Assembly: GCF_004912165.1 (NCBI RefSeq)
Contig: NZ_STGV01000003.1
Coordinates: forward strand, 481,073 to 545,072
From: Peteryoungia ipomoeae
GTDB taxonomy: Bacteria; Pseudomonadota; Alphaproteobacteria; Rhizobiales; Rhizobiaceae
Direction: 5' to 3'
DNA length: 64,000 nt
This document shows, in pieces, positions 8,552-17,031 of the stretch. The translations under genes and the position numbers were made by a program. Position 1 is the stretch's first letter. Every line of letters begins with the position of its first letter. Under the pieces are notes generated by a model, which was not told where the DNA came from, searched no databases, and saw only the letters and a list, made by a program, of their open reading frames with translations.

Positions 8552-10182
8552 GGTTCGCCTGCCCCCTCTTCCACGGTGACCGGACCTTGATCGGCGACAA
8601 CGTCAGCATTGCGGACCGCGTCGATATAGGCGGATGGATCGGCAAGGCTTCTGATCGTCGTATCCATATAGGTCATGGCAGGGCCTGCCTCGATCGTCAG
8701 AACCAGCGTCAGCAAGAGCAGGATCATCACCGGCACCAGTTCGACGACGAGGACCCGCGGAACCGCCCCCTCTATCGAGCCCCAGAATGTCCGGATCCCG
8801 GCGCGCGTCATCGAAATCAGGGCCGCAAGGCCGGAGAGGATGACAAGCACGATCAGAACCCACACGGCTGCATCGGGGGTTGTGCCGATCGAGCCGGTGC
8901 CCATCATGGCAGACAGCATGGCGAATTTGGAAATGAACCCGGAAAGCGGCGGAAGCCCGGATAGCAGAATGCCGCAAGCGGCAAAGCAGATGCCGAGGAT
9001 CGCCATCGTGCCCGGCATGGCCGTGCCATTGCCGTCCTCGATATCGGCTTCCTCCCCGTCTCCATAGGCTTCCATGGTGACGGCAAGCACGTTGGCGCCA
9101 GCATCCTGTCCCCGTTCCACAAGCTCGATCAGCATGAAGAAGGCACTGATGGTCAAGGTGGAGCTGACCAGATAGAGCAGTGCGCCTGAGGACACGACAC
9201 CGTCATTGATGCCAAGCACCATCAGAAGCGTGCCGGATGACACGAGAACAGAATATCCGGCAAGTCGCCCAAGCGCCTGGGACGCCAGGACGCCGATGGT
9301 GCCGAAGACGAGTGTCGCCGCCCCGCCGATCAGAAGCACTTCCGCACCGAAGCCTGCTGACGGACCATCGCCGAAGAGGAGCATGGTCAGGCGCAGGATG
9401 ACATAGATGCCGACTTTGCTGAGGATCGCGAACATGCCGGCCACCGGCGCGGATGCAGCGCTATAGGCGGTCGGCAGCCAGAAGCAGAGGGGCCACATGC
9501 CGACCTTGATTAGGAACGCCACGCCAAGCACGGCGGCCCCCGCCTCCATCAGGATCAGCCGATCCGGCTCCATCTCGGGCATGCGCATGGCAAGGTCGGC
9601 CATGTTGAGCGTTCCCGCGGTGCCATAGACGAGGCTCACCCCGATGAGGAAGAAGAGCGCCGCCACAAGATTGATGGCGATGTAGTGCAGCCCTGCCTTG
9701 ACGCGCAGCGTTCCCGTGCCGTGCAGCAGCAAGCCATAGGAGGCGGCGAGCATGACTTCGAAAAAGACGAAGAGATTGAACAGGTCACCCGTCAACAGCG
9801 CACCGTTGACACCGGCCAGCAGGAGCTGGAACAGGCTGTGGAAATGCGCGCCGACGGCGTGCCATTTGGCAAGCGAGAACACCAGCGCGGCCAGCGCCAG
9901 GATGGATGTCAGCAACAGCATCATGGCCGAAAGGCCGTCGACGACGAGCACGATGCCGAATGGTGCCGACCAATTGCCGAGCAGGTAGACATTCTCGAAG
10001 GCGTTCGGGCCGCTTTCGATCGCAAACAGCATGGCGGCGTTTGCCAACAGTATGACGACAGCAACAAGGCTCACGAGTGCCTTTATCGTTCTGCTGCGCT
10101 CGTCAATGAACAACAGAAGGGCTGCCGTTGCCATCGGCAGGAGAATGGGGGTGATGATGAGATGATGGCTCCAGTCAAGCAC
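8548..10182 (-). CDS. phaD: Monovalent cation/H+ antiporter subunit D (NADH dehydrogenase-like)
   Basis: 544 aa polytopic protein of the NuoL/M/N-related proton-translocating family, with about 14 helices. Conserved features include HFHSLFQLLLAGVNGALLTGDLFNLFVFFEVML (family helix with acidic residues) around residues 95-130, and the Lys-bearing segment FLIKVGMWPLCFWLPTAYSAA around 220-240. It is slightly longer than typical MrpD (about 500 aa), with an acidic loop near residues 370-385 (EAYGDGEEADIEDGNG) that looks like an insertion. It begins 2 bp after the phaC stop. It forms one of the two putative ion/proton channels of the Mrp complex. Confidence 0.95.
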   Translation of the reverse strand: MLDWSHHLIITPILLPMATAALLLFIDERSRTIKALVSLVAVVILLANAAMLFAIESGPNAFENVYLLGNWSAPFGIVLVVDGLSAMMLLLTSILALAALVFSLAKWHAVGAHFHSLFQLLLAGVNGALLTGDLFNLFVFFEVMLAASYGLLLHGTGTLRVKAGLHYIAINLVAALFFLIGVSLVYGTAGTLNMADLAMRMPEMEPDRLILMEAGAAVLGVAFLIKVGMWPLCFWLPTAYSAASAPVAGMFAILSKVGIYVILRLTMLLFGDGPSAGFGAEVLLIGGAATLVFGTIGVLASQALGRLAGYSVLVSSGTLLMVLGINDGVVSSGALLYLVSSTLTISAFFMLIELVERGQDAGANVLAVTMEAYGDGEEADIEDGNGTAMPGTMAILGICFAACGILLSGLPPLSGFISKFAMLSAMMGTGSIGTTPDAAVWVLIVLVILSGLAALISMTRAGIRTFWGSIEGAVPRVLVVELVPVMILLLLTLVLTIEAGPAMTYMDTTIRSLADPSAYIDAVRNADVVADQGPVTVEEGAGEP

Positions 10183-10184
10183 GA

Positions 10185-10517
10185 CTACTCGTTCCTCCCG
10201 TCAACATGGTCGTTGCCGGTCAGGCCGCGAGCGGCGAGAAGCACGACGAGGAAGAGAGCGGTGGTGGCAAAGCCGATGACGATGGCCGTGAGCACCAGTG
10301 CTTGCGGAACGGGATCGGTAAGGGTGGTCGACACCACCCCGTCTTCCAGGATCGGCGGCATGTTGCTTTTGACGCCGCCCACGCCAAAGATGAACAGGTT
10401 GACGGCATAGGAGAGCAGCGACAATCCAATGATGACCTGAAACGTCCGAGGCCGCAGAATGAGCCAGACCCCGCAGGTGGTCATCAGACCGATGGCGAGC
10501 GACAGGATGATTTCCAT
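10185..10517 (-). CDS. phaC: Monovalent cation/H+ antiporter subunit C (NuoK-like)
   Basis: 110 aa (MEIILSLAIGLMTTCGVWLI...), three membrane helices, homologous in layout to NuoK. It carries the MnhC motif LSLLSYAVNLFIFGVG and the following DPVPQALVLTAIVIG segment. The ATG at 10517 shares its first base with the phaAB stop codon. A 501-codon open frame covers this gene, but only its last 110 codons are the real protein; the upstream part overlaps phaAB out of frame. Confidence 0.95.
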   Translation of the reverse strand: MEIILSLAIGLMTTCGVWLILRPRTFQVIIGLSLLSYAVNLFIFGVGGVKSNMPPILEDGVVSTTLTDPVPQALVLTAIVIGFATTALFLVVLLAARGLTGNDHVDGRNE

Positions 10518-13420
10518 CAGCGCTTCTCCCCCTTGGCGTCGAGTGCCCTCAGGCGGTTGATGCGGATGGACTGGTGCGCAAGGGCGACCAGGATCAGGAC
10601 CGTGGCGCCGACCACCAGCATGAAGACACCGAGATCGAAAAGAAGCGCGGAGGCAGCCGGCACTTTTCCGATCAGGGGGATCTCCAGATAGCGGAAATGC
10701 GTTGTCAGGAAGGGATAGCCGAGAAGCCAGGCAGCGATGCCCGTGACCGCAGCCGTCAATATTCCCGCTCCCATCCATCTCAGGGGCAGGATGCGGATCC
10801 GGTCCTCGGCCCAGCGCGTGCCGCCCGCCAGATATTGCAGGAGGAAGGCGATGGACAGGGTAAGACCGGCCGAGAAGCCGCCGCCGGGCATATCGTGCCC
10901 GCGGATGAAGAGATAGACGGCAAGCGTGATAATGACCGGGAAGAGCCATGTCATGATCACCGATGGGACGAGCAGATAATCGCGCATCATGTCGCCCGGT
11001 GAACGCTCCGGCTGATCGGCATCGAAGCGGTTCTGTGTCAGCTGCTGCTCTGGCAGTTCCATGCTGTCTTCGGCCGGACGGAAGCGGCGCAGCAGGCCAT
11101 AGACCGTGAGCCCGACGATGCCGAGAACGGCGATTTCGCCAAAGGTATCGAAGGCTCGGAAGTCGACAAGGATCACGTTGACGACATTGCGACCGCCACC
11201 CTCCGTATAGGCATTCTGCAGGAAGTAGCTTGCGATGGCATCGGGCACCGGCATTGTCATGACCGTGAAGGCGACAACCGACATGCCGAGACCGCAGGTG
11301 ATTGCGAGCGCCAGATCGCGGAAGCGCCGGAAGCGGCTGCGCAGGGTCATGACATCGCCGAGATCGGGAGAACGCTTCGGCAGCCAGCGCAGACCGAGCA
11401 GGATCAGAACCGTTGTCACGATCTCGACCAGGAGCTGGGTGATCGCAAGATCCGGCGCTGACAGCCAGACAAAGGTCATGCAGACAATGAGTCCTACCCC
11501 GCCGAGCATGATGAGCGCGGCCAGACGGTGATACTTGGCGGCAACGGCGGCCCCGATGGCCAGTGCCATGCCGACGATCCACAAAAGTCCGAAGGACGGA
11601 TCGATCGCCGAGAAAACAATCGGCCTTCGCTCGAAGCCGGAGAGATAGAGCGGCAGGCTTGCCGCGATGAAGCCCATGGCAACAATCCATCTGAGCTGCG
11701 GCTGAAGTTTGCGCGTGCCGAGCCGGCTTTCGGCAATACGCGCCCAGCGCCAGGAAACGGCAACCAGAACGCGCTCGAACAGGCGCTGCCCGCGCAGGCG
11801 CCGCAGATAGGGCGGCCCATCCTCGCAGCGCGAGAGATAGTCGCGCATCGCCATGTAGAGCAGGAAACCGCCGACCAGCGCGACAAGGCTCATCACGAGC
11901 GGGAGATTGATGCCATGCCAGATGCTGAGACTGTATTGCGGCGTACGGGCTCCGAGCACGCTCTCGACGGCTGTCTGCAGAAATGGCCCGATCGTCATCG
12001 CGGGAATAATGCCGACCACGAGGCAGACGACCACCAGCACTTCAATCGGCACCCGCATCCAGCGCGGCGGCTCATGCAGTGTTTCCTTGGGCAGACCAAC
12101 CGGCGGCGGCCCGAAGAAGACCGTGTGAATGAAGCGCAGCGAATAGACGACGCTGAAAAGGCCCGCGAGCGTCGCCACATAAGGCAGGATCACGTCGAGA
12201 TAGGAATTGGCATGCGTCTCGACCGCTTCTGCAAAGAACATCTCCTTGGAGAGAAAACCGTTCAGCAGCGGCACCCCAGCCATGGCGGCACTTGCGACCA
12301 TGGCAAGCGTCGCCGTTGCCGGCATGAAGCGATAGAGGCCGCTCAGGCGCTGCATGTCGCGCGTGCCCGTCTCATGATCGATGATGCCGGCCGCCATGAA
12401 AAGCGAGGCCTTGAAGGTCGCGTGATTGAGCATGTGAAAGATCGCCGCCACCGTCGACAGGGGACTGCCGAGACTGAGAAGCGTGACGATCAACCCGAGA
12501 TGGCTGATCGTCGAATAGGCGAGCAGGCCCTTGAGGTCGCGCTGGAACATCGCGAGGAAGGCGCCGAGCAGCAGGGTCGAGACGCCGGCAAGGCCGACCA
12601 GGATGAACCACTCGTAGGTGCCGGAAAGGACCGGCCAGAAGCGCACGAGCAGGAAGACGCCGGCCTTCACCATGGTGGCGGAATGCAGGAAGGCCGAGAC
12701 GGGCGTTGGCGCCGCCATCGCATTCGGCAGCCAGAAATGGAATGGGAACTGGGCGCTTTTGGTCAGCGCACCGAGCAGGATGAAGATCAGCGTCGGCAGA
12801 TAGAGCGGATGCTCGCGCACGATCTGGCCCGAAGCCAGGATCTTGTCGAGGTCATAGCTGCCAACGATCTTGCCCAGCAGGAGCATACCGATCAGCAGAC
12901 AGAAACCGCCGATGCCGGTAATCGTCAGCGCCATGCGCGCGCCATCGCGGGCCGCAGCATTCGTGTGCCAGTAGCTGATCAGCAGGAAGGAAAAGATGCT
13001 GGTCAGTTCCCAGAAGATCGACAGCAGGATGACATTGCCGGACACGATAATGCCGAGCATCGCCCCCATGAAGGCGAGCAGGAACGAGAAGAAGCGCGGA
13101 ATGGGGTCGTCCTTGCCCATGTAGTAGCGGGCATAGAGGATGACGAGGAGGCCGATCGACGTGACGAGCATGGAAAAGATCCATGCGAAGCCGTCCAGCC
13201 GCAGGGCAAAATCGAGCCCGAACTGCGGCAGCCACTCTGCCGTGAACCGCAACACACCACCATGGGTGACGAAAGGATAGGCAGACGCGGTGACAATGAG
13301 CGCCAGCAGCGTCGAGGCGCCAGCCACGAGAACTGGCAAATCGCGCGATGTCGTGTTGAGAATAAAGGCCGAGACAAGGCTACCCACAAAGGGGAGCACC
13401 AGCATCAGCAGCAAGAGCAT
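10517..13420 (-). CDS. phaAB: Monovalent cation/H+ antiporter subunits A and B fused
   Basis: 967 aa. Residues about 1-770 are MrpA: the NuoL-like core has GLLVILYARYYMGKDDP, WELTSIFSFLLISYWH, KSAQFPFHFWLPNAMAAPTPVSAFLHSATMVKAG-type helices and the usual conserved Lys, Glu and His residues. The C-terminal part (about 790-960) is an MrpB/MnhB domain (FIRGHDMPGGGFSAGLTLSIAFLLQYLAGG). The A-B fusion is normal in rhizobia. It is the first gene of the operon, with about 130 bp to the divergent small XRE gene; no further Mrp gene lies upstream. Confidence 0.95.
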   Translation of the reverse strand: MLLLLMLVLPFVGSLVSAFILNTTSRDLPVLVAGASTLLALIVTASAYPFVTHGGVLRFTAEWLPQFGLDFALRLDGFAWIFSMLVTSIGLLVILYARYYMGKDDPIPRFFSFLLAFMGAMLGIIVSGNVILLSIFWELTSIFSFLLISYWHTNAAARDGARMALTITGIGGFCLLIGMLLLGKIVGSYDLDKILASGQIVREHPLYLPTLIFILLGALTKSAQFPFHFWLPNAMAAPTPVSAFLHSATMVKAGVFLLVRFWPVLSGTYEWFILVGLAGVSTLLLGAFLAMFQRDLKGLLAYSTISHLGLIVTLLSLGSPLSTVAAIFHMLNHATFKASLFMAAGIIDHETGTRDMQRLSGLYRFMPATATLAMVASAAMAGVPLLNGFLSKEMFFAEAVETHANSYLDVILPYVATLAGLFSVVYSLRFIHTVFFGPPPVGLPKETLHEPPRWMRVPIEVLVVVCLVVGIIPAMTIGPFLQTAVESVLGARTPQYSLSIWHGINLPLVMSLVALVGGFLLYMAMRDYLSRCEDGPPYLRRLRGQRLFERVLVAVSWRWARIAESRLGTRKLQPQLRWIVAMGFIAASLPLYLSGFERRPIVFSAIDPSFGLLWIVGMALAIGAAVAAKYHRLAALIMLGGVGLIVCMTFVWLSAPDLAITQLLVEIVTTVLILLGLRWLPKRSPDLGDVMTLRSRFRRFRDLALAITCGLGMSVVAFTVMTMPVPDAIASYFLQNAYTEGGGRNVVNVILVDFRAFDTFGEIAVLGIVGLTVYGLLRRFRPAEDSMELPEQQLTQNRFDADQPERSPGDMMRDYLLVPSVIMTWLFPVIITLAVYLFIRGHDMPGGGFSAGLTLSIAFLLQYLAGGTRWAEDRIRILPLRWMGAGILTAAVTGIAAWLLGYPFLTTHFRYLEIPLIGKVPAASALLFDLGVFMLVVGATVLILVALAHQSIRINRLRALDAKGEKR

Positions 13421-13507
13421 CGAAGCGTCCAGCGTTATCCCAAAATCCGGTCCCCCTTCACCACATTAACCGAGAACCATGTCTCGAACCTAGAAATACC
13501 AGATTCT

Positions 13508-13531
13508 CACCCTAAATGGGTGATATCACCC
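13508..13531. promoter_or_regulatory. Nested palindromic operator upstream of the small XRE regulator
   Basis: GGGTGATATCACCC (13518-13531) is a perfect 14-bp palindrome. Its left arm also pairs with CACCC at 13508-13512 (CACCC-TAAAT-GGGTG). Three equivalent arms therefore lie within 24 bp, 20 bp before the regulator's start. This is the expected layout for an autoregulatory HTH operator and it may also affect the divergent phaAB promoter. Confidence 0.6.
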
Positions 13532-13550
13532 TATGTAGGCAGGTTTGAGC

Positions 13551-13808
13551 ATGGATCAACCCCAATCTGACCCCGTTTTTTCCCCGGCGCTCTGCCGAGC
13601 GGCGCGCGGATATCTCGCCTGGACACAGGAAGACCTGGCGACCCACTCGCAGGTTTCCCGCAGTACGATCCGCGACTTCGAAGGCCAGCGGCACGGCATG
13701 CATCGCTCGACGGAAGCGCAATTGAAGCTTGCTTTTGAAAAGGCCGGACTGCGATTCACCAATGCGCAAGGTTGTCCCGGCCTTTGCTTCATGTCGAGCG
13801 TAGATTGA
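13551..13808 (+). CDS. Small XRE/Cro-type helix-turn-helix transcriptional regulator
   Basis: 85 aa from ATG at 13551 (MDQPQSDPVFSPALCRAARG), with the purine-rich AGGCAGG 7 nt upstream; a TTG two codons earlier is also possible. One HTH domain fills the protein: ARGYLAWTQEDLATHSQVSRSTIRDFEGQ is the canonical XRE helix 2-turn-helix 3, followed by STEAQLKLAFEKAGLRF. This domain type is common in rhizobial single-domain regulators. There is no partner toxin gene next to it, so it looks like a stand-alone repressor. It sits between the divergent phaAB operon and the convergent secDF, with palindromes directly in front of it. Confidence 0.85.
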   Translation: MDQPQSDPVFSPALCRAARGYLAWTQEDLATHSQVSRSTIRDFEGQRHGMHRSTEAQLKLAFEKAGLRFTNAQGCPGLCFMSSVD

Positions 13809-13809
13809 C

Positions 13810-13844
13810 CTGAGGCGGACCTGTTTCAGGCAGGCCCGCCTCAG
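13810..13844. terminator. Bidirectional hairpin between XRE gene and secDF
   Basis: CTGAGGCGGACCTG, 7-nt loop, CAGGCCCGCCTCAG: a 14-bp stem with one mismatch in the 40 bp between two convergent genes. It is followed by AATTTC on the plus strand, so any U-tract is weak. Confidence 0.6.
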
Positions 13845-13848
13845 AATT

Positions 13849-16365
13849 TCAGGCAGCCTGCTGCTCGGCTACGACCTCTCCTAGGCGCGCCTTTCGCCGG
13901 CTCCGCCAGTCTCCGAGGAAGAGCAGGATCGGCGCTGCGATAAAGACCGACGACGATGCGGCGATGAAAATGCCGAACACCATGGGTACGGCAAAGCTTT
14001 CGACCGCGCTGCCGCCCCAGATCGCCATAGGCAGCATGGCGAGGAACGCCGTCGCCGACGTATAGAGGCTTCGGGCCAGCGTCTCGTTGATCGAGAGGTT
14101 GATCAGATCGCGGAACGGCATCGATTTGTAGAGACGCATGTTTTCGCGCATCCGGTCATAGACCACGACCTTGTCATTGACCGAGTAGCCGACCAGGGTG
14201 AGCAAGGCGGCAATCGCGGTCAGGTTGAAGTCCAATCCGGTCAACGCAAAGAAGCCGATCGTTTTCGTCACGTCGAGGATCAGGGTGGCAATCGCGCCGA
14301 CGGCAAAGGGCCAGTCGAACCGCACCCAGATGTAAGCGAGCATGGCGAGCGATGCGAGGATGACCGACGTCAGACCTGCTGTCGCCAGTTCACCACTGAC
14401 CTTGGGGCCAACCACTTCCGTGCGTTCGATCTTGGCCGAGGGATCGATCGTCTGGATTGTCTGGCGGACCTTGGTCACCGCATCCGTCTGGGCCTGCTCT
14501 CCACCCGGCTGCCGCTCAAGCCGCAGCATGACGTGATTGCTGTCCCCAAACTCCTGCAAGGCAACTTCGCCGAGATTGAGGCCCTCAATGCCGGAGCGGA
14601 GACCAGCAAGATCGGCAGGTCCGCCCGTCGACAGTTCGAGCTGGATACCGCCCTTGAAATCGACGCCGTAGTTGAGGCCGGGTGTGATGAACAGAATGAT
14701 CGACGAGATCGACAGGAAGGCAGAAACGCCGATGCCGAAGAGCCTTGCCTTCATGAAGTCGATCTTGGTGCCGTCCTTGATCAACCGGAAAGGCAGCAAA
14801 GGCTTGATTGCGATCGTCTTCAGCTTGTAGCGACGGGCAATCGCGACCATCGCGACACGCACGACCGAGACCGCCGTGAACATGGAGATCGCGATGCCGA
14901 GGCCCATGGTCACGGCGAAGCCGCGCACCGGGCCGGAGCCGAACCAGAAGAGCAGCACGGTTGCAATGAGGGCCGTGACGTTGCTGTCGATGATCGTCGA
15001 ATAGGCCTTGGCAAAGCCGTGGTCGATAGCCGCAAAGGCCCCTCGCCCCTTGCCGACCTCCTCGCGAATGCGCTCGTTGATGAGGACATTCGCGTCGACC
15101 GCAAGGCCGATGCCGAGCACGATGCCGGCGATGCCGGGCAAGGTGAGCGTTGCGCCGACAATCGTCAGGCCGGCAAACGTCAGAATGACGTTCAATGTCA
15201 GCGCCAGGACGGCAAGCAGGCCCCAGGCGCCATAGAGCGCGACGATGAAGGCCACGACAAGACCGAAGCCGGCAAGTCCCGAGACGATACCCATTTCGAT
15301 CGCATCCCCACCAAGATCGGCACCGACGGTGCGCTCTTCGATGACGGTCAGCTTGGCCGGCAAGGCGCCCGCCCTCAGAAGTGCGGCAAGCGTGTTGGCG
15401 TCCTCGACCGAGAAGCCGCCGGATATCTGTCCTGCCCCGCCGGTGATCGGCTCGCGGATGACGGGCGCGCTCAGCACCTTGTCGTCAAGCACGATGGCAA
15501 ACGGACTGCCGACATTTTCACGCGTGATACGGGCAAAGCGGTCCGAACCCACGCCGTCGAAGCGGAAGGAAACCACCGGCTCGCCACCTTGCTGATCGAA
15601 CTGCACACGCGCATCGATCAGCCGGTCACCGGCAAGCAGCACCGTCGTCTGTACCGGGTAGGGTCGGCCATCGTCGTCTTCCATTGTCTTGACGCCCGCG
15701 GCGCCGGTCTCGCCAAGGAGATGAAAGCTCATCTTCGCGGTCGTGCCGAGCAATGCGCGCAGCCGCGATGGATCCTGCTCGCCCGGCAACTGGACCAGAA
15801 CACGATCGGCACCGACACGCTGGATGGTCGGCTCGGCGACACCGACCTGGTCGACGCGCTGGCGAATGACTTCGAGGCTCTGTTCGACGGCATGGCTCAT
15901 CCGCGCAGTAATGCCCTGATCGGTCGGAGCCATACGCAATGTATTTGCGCCGGTTGTCGTGATGGTCAGTTCCGGCGTACCTGCTCCGGCCAGAGTGACG
16001 GTCGGATTGTTGAGAACGGCCAGCGCTTGCGTGGCGGCAGGCACCTGTGTCGGATCGGCGAGCGTGATGACAACGGCGTCCCCGTCGCGACGGATGCTGC
16101 GGCTCTGGATCCGCCCCTCGACAAGCGTCGAGCGCGCCTCCTGGGTGAGGCTTTGAAGCCATTCGTCCACCAGTGCTGCGCGATCCACCTCAAGGACAAG
16201 ATGAGAGCCACCACGCAGATCGAGACCAAGCGCCACGCGTTGATGCGGCACCCAGGATGGCAGACGTGACAGTGTTGTGTCGGGCAGCACATTCGGCAAC
16301 GCGATGAGCAGACCGAGAACGATGACGAGCATATAGCCCATCACCTTCGAGAGTGAGTTTTTCAT
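13849..16365 (-). CDS. secDF: Protein translocase subunits SecD and SecF, fused
   Basis: 838 aa. SecD part at about residues 1-505: N-terminal membrane helix, GLDLRGGSHLVLEVD box, large periplasmic P1 domain, then five helices including GIAGIVLGIGLAVDANVLIN. SecF part at about 525-825: NYGVDFKGGIQLEL, then LTLVGYSVNDKVVVYDRMREN. Both RND-type helical bundles with the conserved Asp/Arg are intact. SecDF uses the proton-motive force to pull preproteins through SecYEG. Alphaproteobacteria often have this fused form in addition to, or in place of, separate secD and secF. The ATG at 16365 has only a weak ribosome site. The next minus-strand gene upstream is an unknown small membrane protein (84 bp gap). 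Confidence 0.95.
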   Translation of the reverse strand: MKNSLSKVMGYMLVIVLGLLIALPNVLPDTTLSRLPSWVPHQRVALGLDLRGGSHLVLEVDRAALVDEWLQSLTQEARSTLVEGRIQSRSIRRDGDAVVITLADPTQVPAATQALAVLNNPTVTLAGAGTPELTITTTGANTLRMAPTDQGITARMSHAVEQSLEVIRQRVDQVGVAEPTIQRVGADRVLVQLPGEQDPSRLRALLGTTAKMSFHLLGETGAAGVKTMEDDDGRPYPVQTTVLLAGDRLIDARVQFDQQGGEPVVSFRFDGVGSDRFARITRENVGSPFAIVLDDKVLSAPVIREPITGGAGQISGGFSVEDANTLAALLRAGALPAKLTVIEERTVGADLGGDAIEMGIVSGLAGFGLVVAFIVALYGAWGLLAVLALTLNVILTFAGLTIVGATLTLPGIAGIVLGIGLAVDANVLINERIREEVGKGRGAFAAIDHGFAKAYSTIIDSNVTALIATVLLFWFGSGPVRGFAVTMGLGIAISMFTAVSVVRVAMVAIARRYKLKTIAIKPLLPFRLIKDGTKIDFMKARLFGIGVSAFLSISSIILFITPGLNYGVDFKGGIQLELSTGGPADLAGLRSGIEGLNLGEVALQEFGDSNHVMLRLERQPGGEQAQTDAVTKVRQTIQTIDPSAKIERTEVVGPKVSGELATAGLTSVILASLAMLAYIWVRFDWPFAVGAIATLILDVTKTIGFFALTGLDFNLTAIAALLTLVGYSVNDKVVVYDRMRENMRLYKSMPFRDLINLSINETLARSLYTSATAFLAMLPMAIWGGSAVESFAVPMVFGIFIAASSSVFIAAPILLFLGDWRSRRKARLGEVVAEQQAA

Positions 16366-16449
16366 TATTGATCCAGCAAGTTGCGACCGCAGCTCCGGCG
16401 AGCGGCGGCGCAGACGGGTCGAGCCATCGGAGCGATGGCGGCGAAACTG

Positions 16450-16854
16450 TCAGGCGATGTGCTGGATCATCGGGGGTGCGCGCGACCAATAAGGGAGCGG
16501 CAGAGGCTCGGAGCTGCGGTCCTTGCCAAAGCTCTGCAGGAGATCGCCGTGGCGACATATCCGCAAGGTCTCGATTTCGGAGGAGATGCAACCATCCCCG
16601 GACCCCGAATGGCTGAGCTTGGGGCGCGAGGATTGCTCGGAGGCTGTGAGGAAACGCGTGTCACCGACTGCCCTGACCGCCAGTTGCCCGCTGTCCGAAC
16701 GCGACATGGCGCCGAGGTTCGACAAACCCGGATTGTAACGGCCAGACGCATCCGCGCCCAAAATCAGAAGCAAGGACGCAAAGAGGCTTGCGATGGCGGC
16801 CAGGACGTGCCGGCGCTGTCGCGGTATATCTTGCCTCAAATCTCTTTCGTCCAT
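16450..16854 (-). CDS. Hypothetical membrane-anchored protein
   Basis: 134 aa from ATG at 16854, with GGAAGG 6 nt upstream; a second ATG at 16860 lies directly on that site and is less likely. A basic N-terminus (MDERDLRQDIPRQRRH) precedes one hydrophobic helix at about residues 17-34 (LAAIASLFASLLLILG), consistent with a type II membrane anchor. The periplasmic remainder has no recognisable fold, contains three cysteines (including one in GDGC and one in RICRHGD) and ends in PYWSRAPPMIQHIA. Codon use is of normal high third-position GC, which supports a real gene. It lies 84 bp upstream of secDF on the same strand, so linkage to secretion is possible but unproven. I do not recognise the family. 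Confidence 0.55.
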   Translation of the reverse strand: MDERDLRQDIPRQRRHVLAAIASLFASLLLILGADASGRYNPGLSNLGAMSRSDSGQLAVRAVGDTRFLTASEQSSRPKLSHSGSGDGCISSEIETLRICRHGDLLQSFGKDRSSEPLPLPYWSRAPPMIQHIA

Positions 16855-16965
16855 GAGCATCCTTCCGGGGGAGGATGTGGCACATCGGCAAGCTTTTTTC
16901 TACCCGGCAATCGCGCAAAGCCGCGAATTGCAGTGTTTCAAAGCCATTTCATGGAGCCGAAGTGT

Positions 16966-16995
16966 AAGCGGCAGCGCTGGCGATCGCTGCCGCTT
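16966..16995 (-). terminator. Hairpin downstream of the catalase gene
   Basis: AAGCGGCAGCG, 8-nt loop, CGCTGCCGCTT (11-bp perfect stem) about 40 bp after the katE stop on the minus strand. A second stem (CCCCGGT/ACCGGGG) lies between it and the stop. No U-run follows, so this may be an mRNA-stabilising or Rho-assisted structure rather than a strong intrinsic terminator. Confidence 0.45.
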
Positions 16996-17031
16996 AGCCA
17001 ATGGAGCCCCGGTCAACCGGGGGCGAAGAGC

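Noticed and set aside
11528..13570. 680-codon plus-strand frame opposite phaAB
   Set aside because: Charged low-complexity translation without motifs; it mirrors the phaAB membrane-protein codons. The same applies to the plus-strand frames at 14533-16269 (opposite secDF) and 17227-19164 (opposite katE).
13551..13808. Antitoxin of a toxin-antitoxin pair
   Set aside because: The XRE protein has no adjacent small toxin frame; neighbours are a divergent antiporter operon and convergent secDF.
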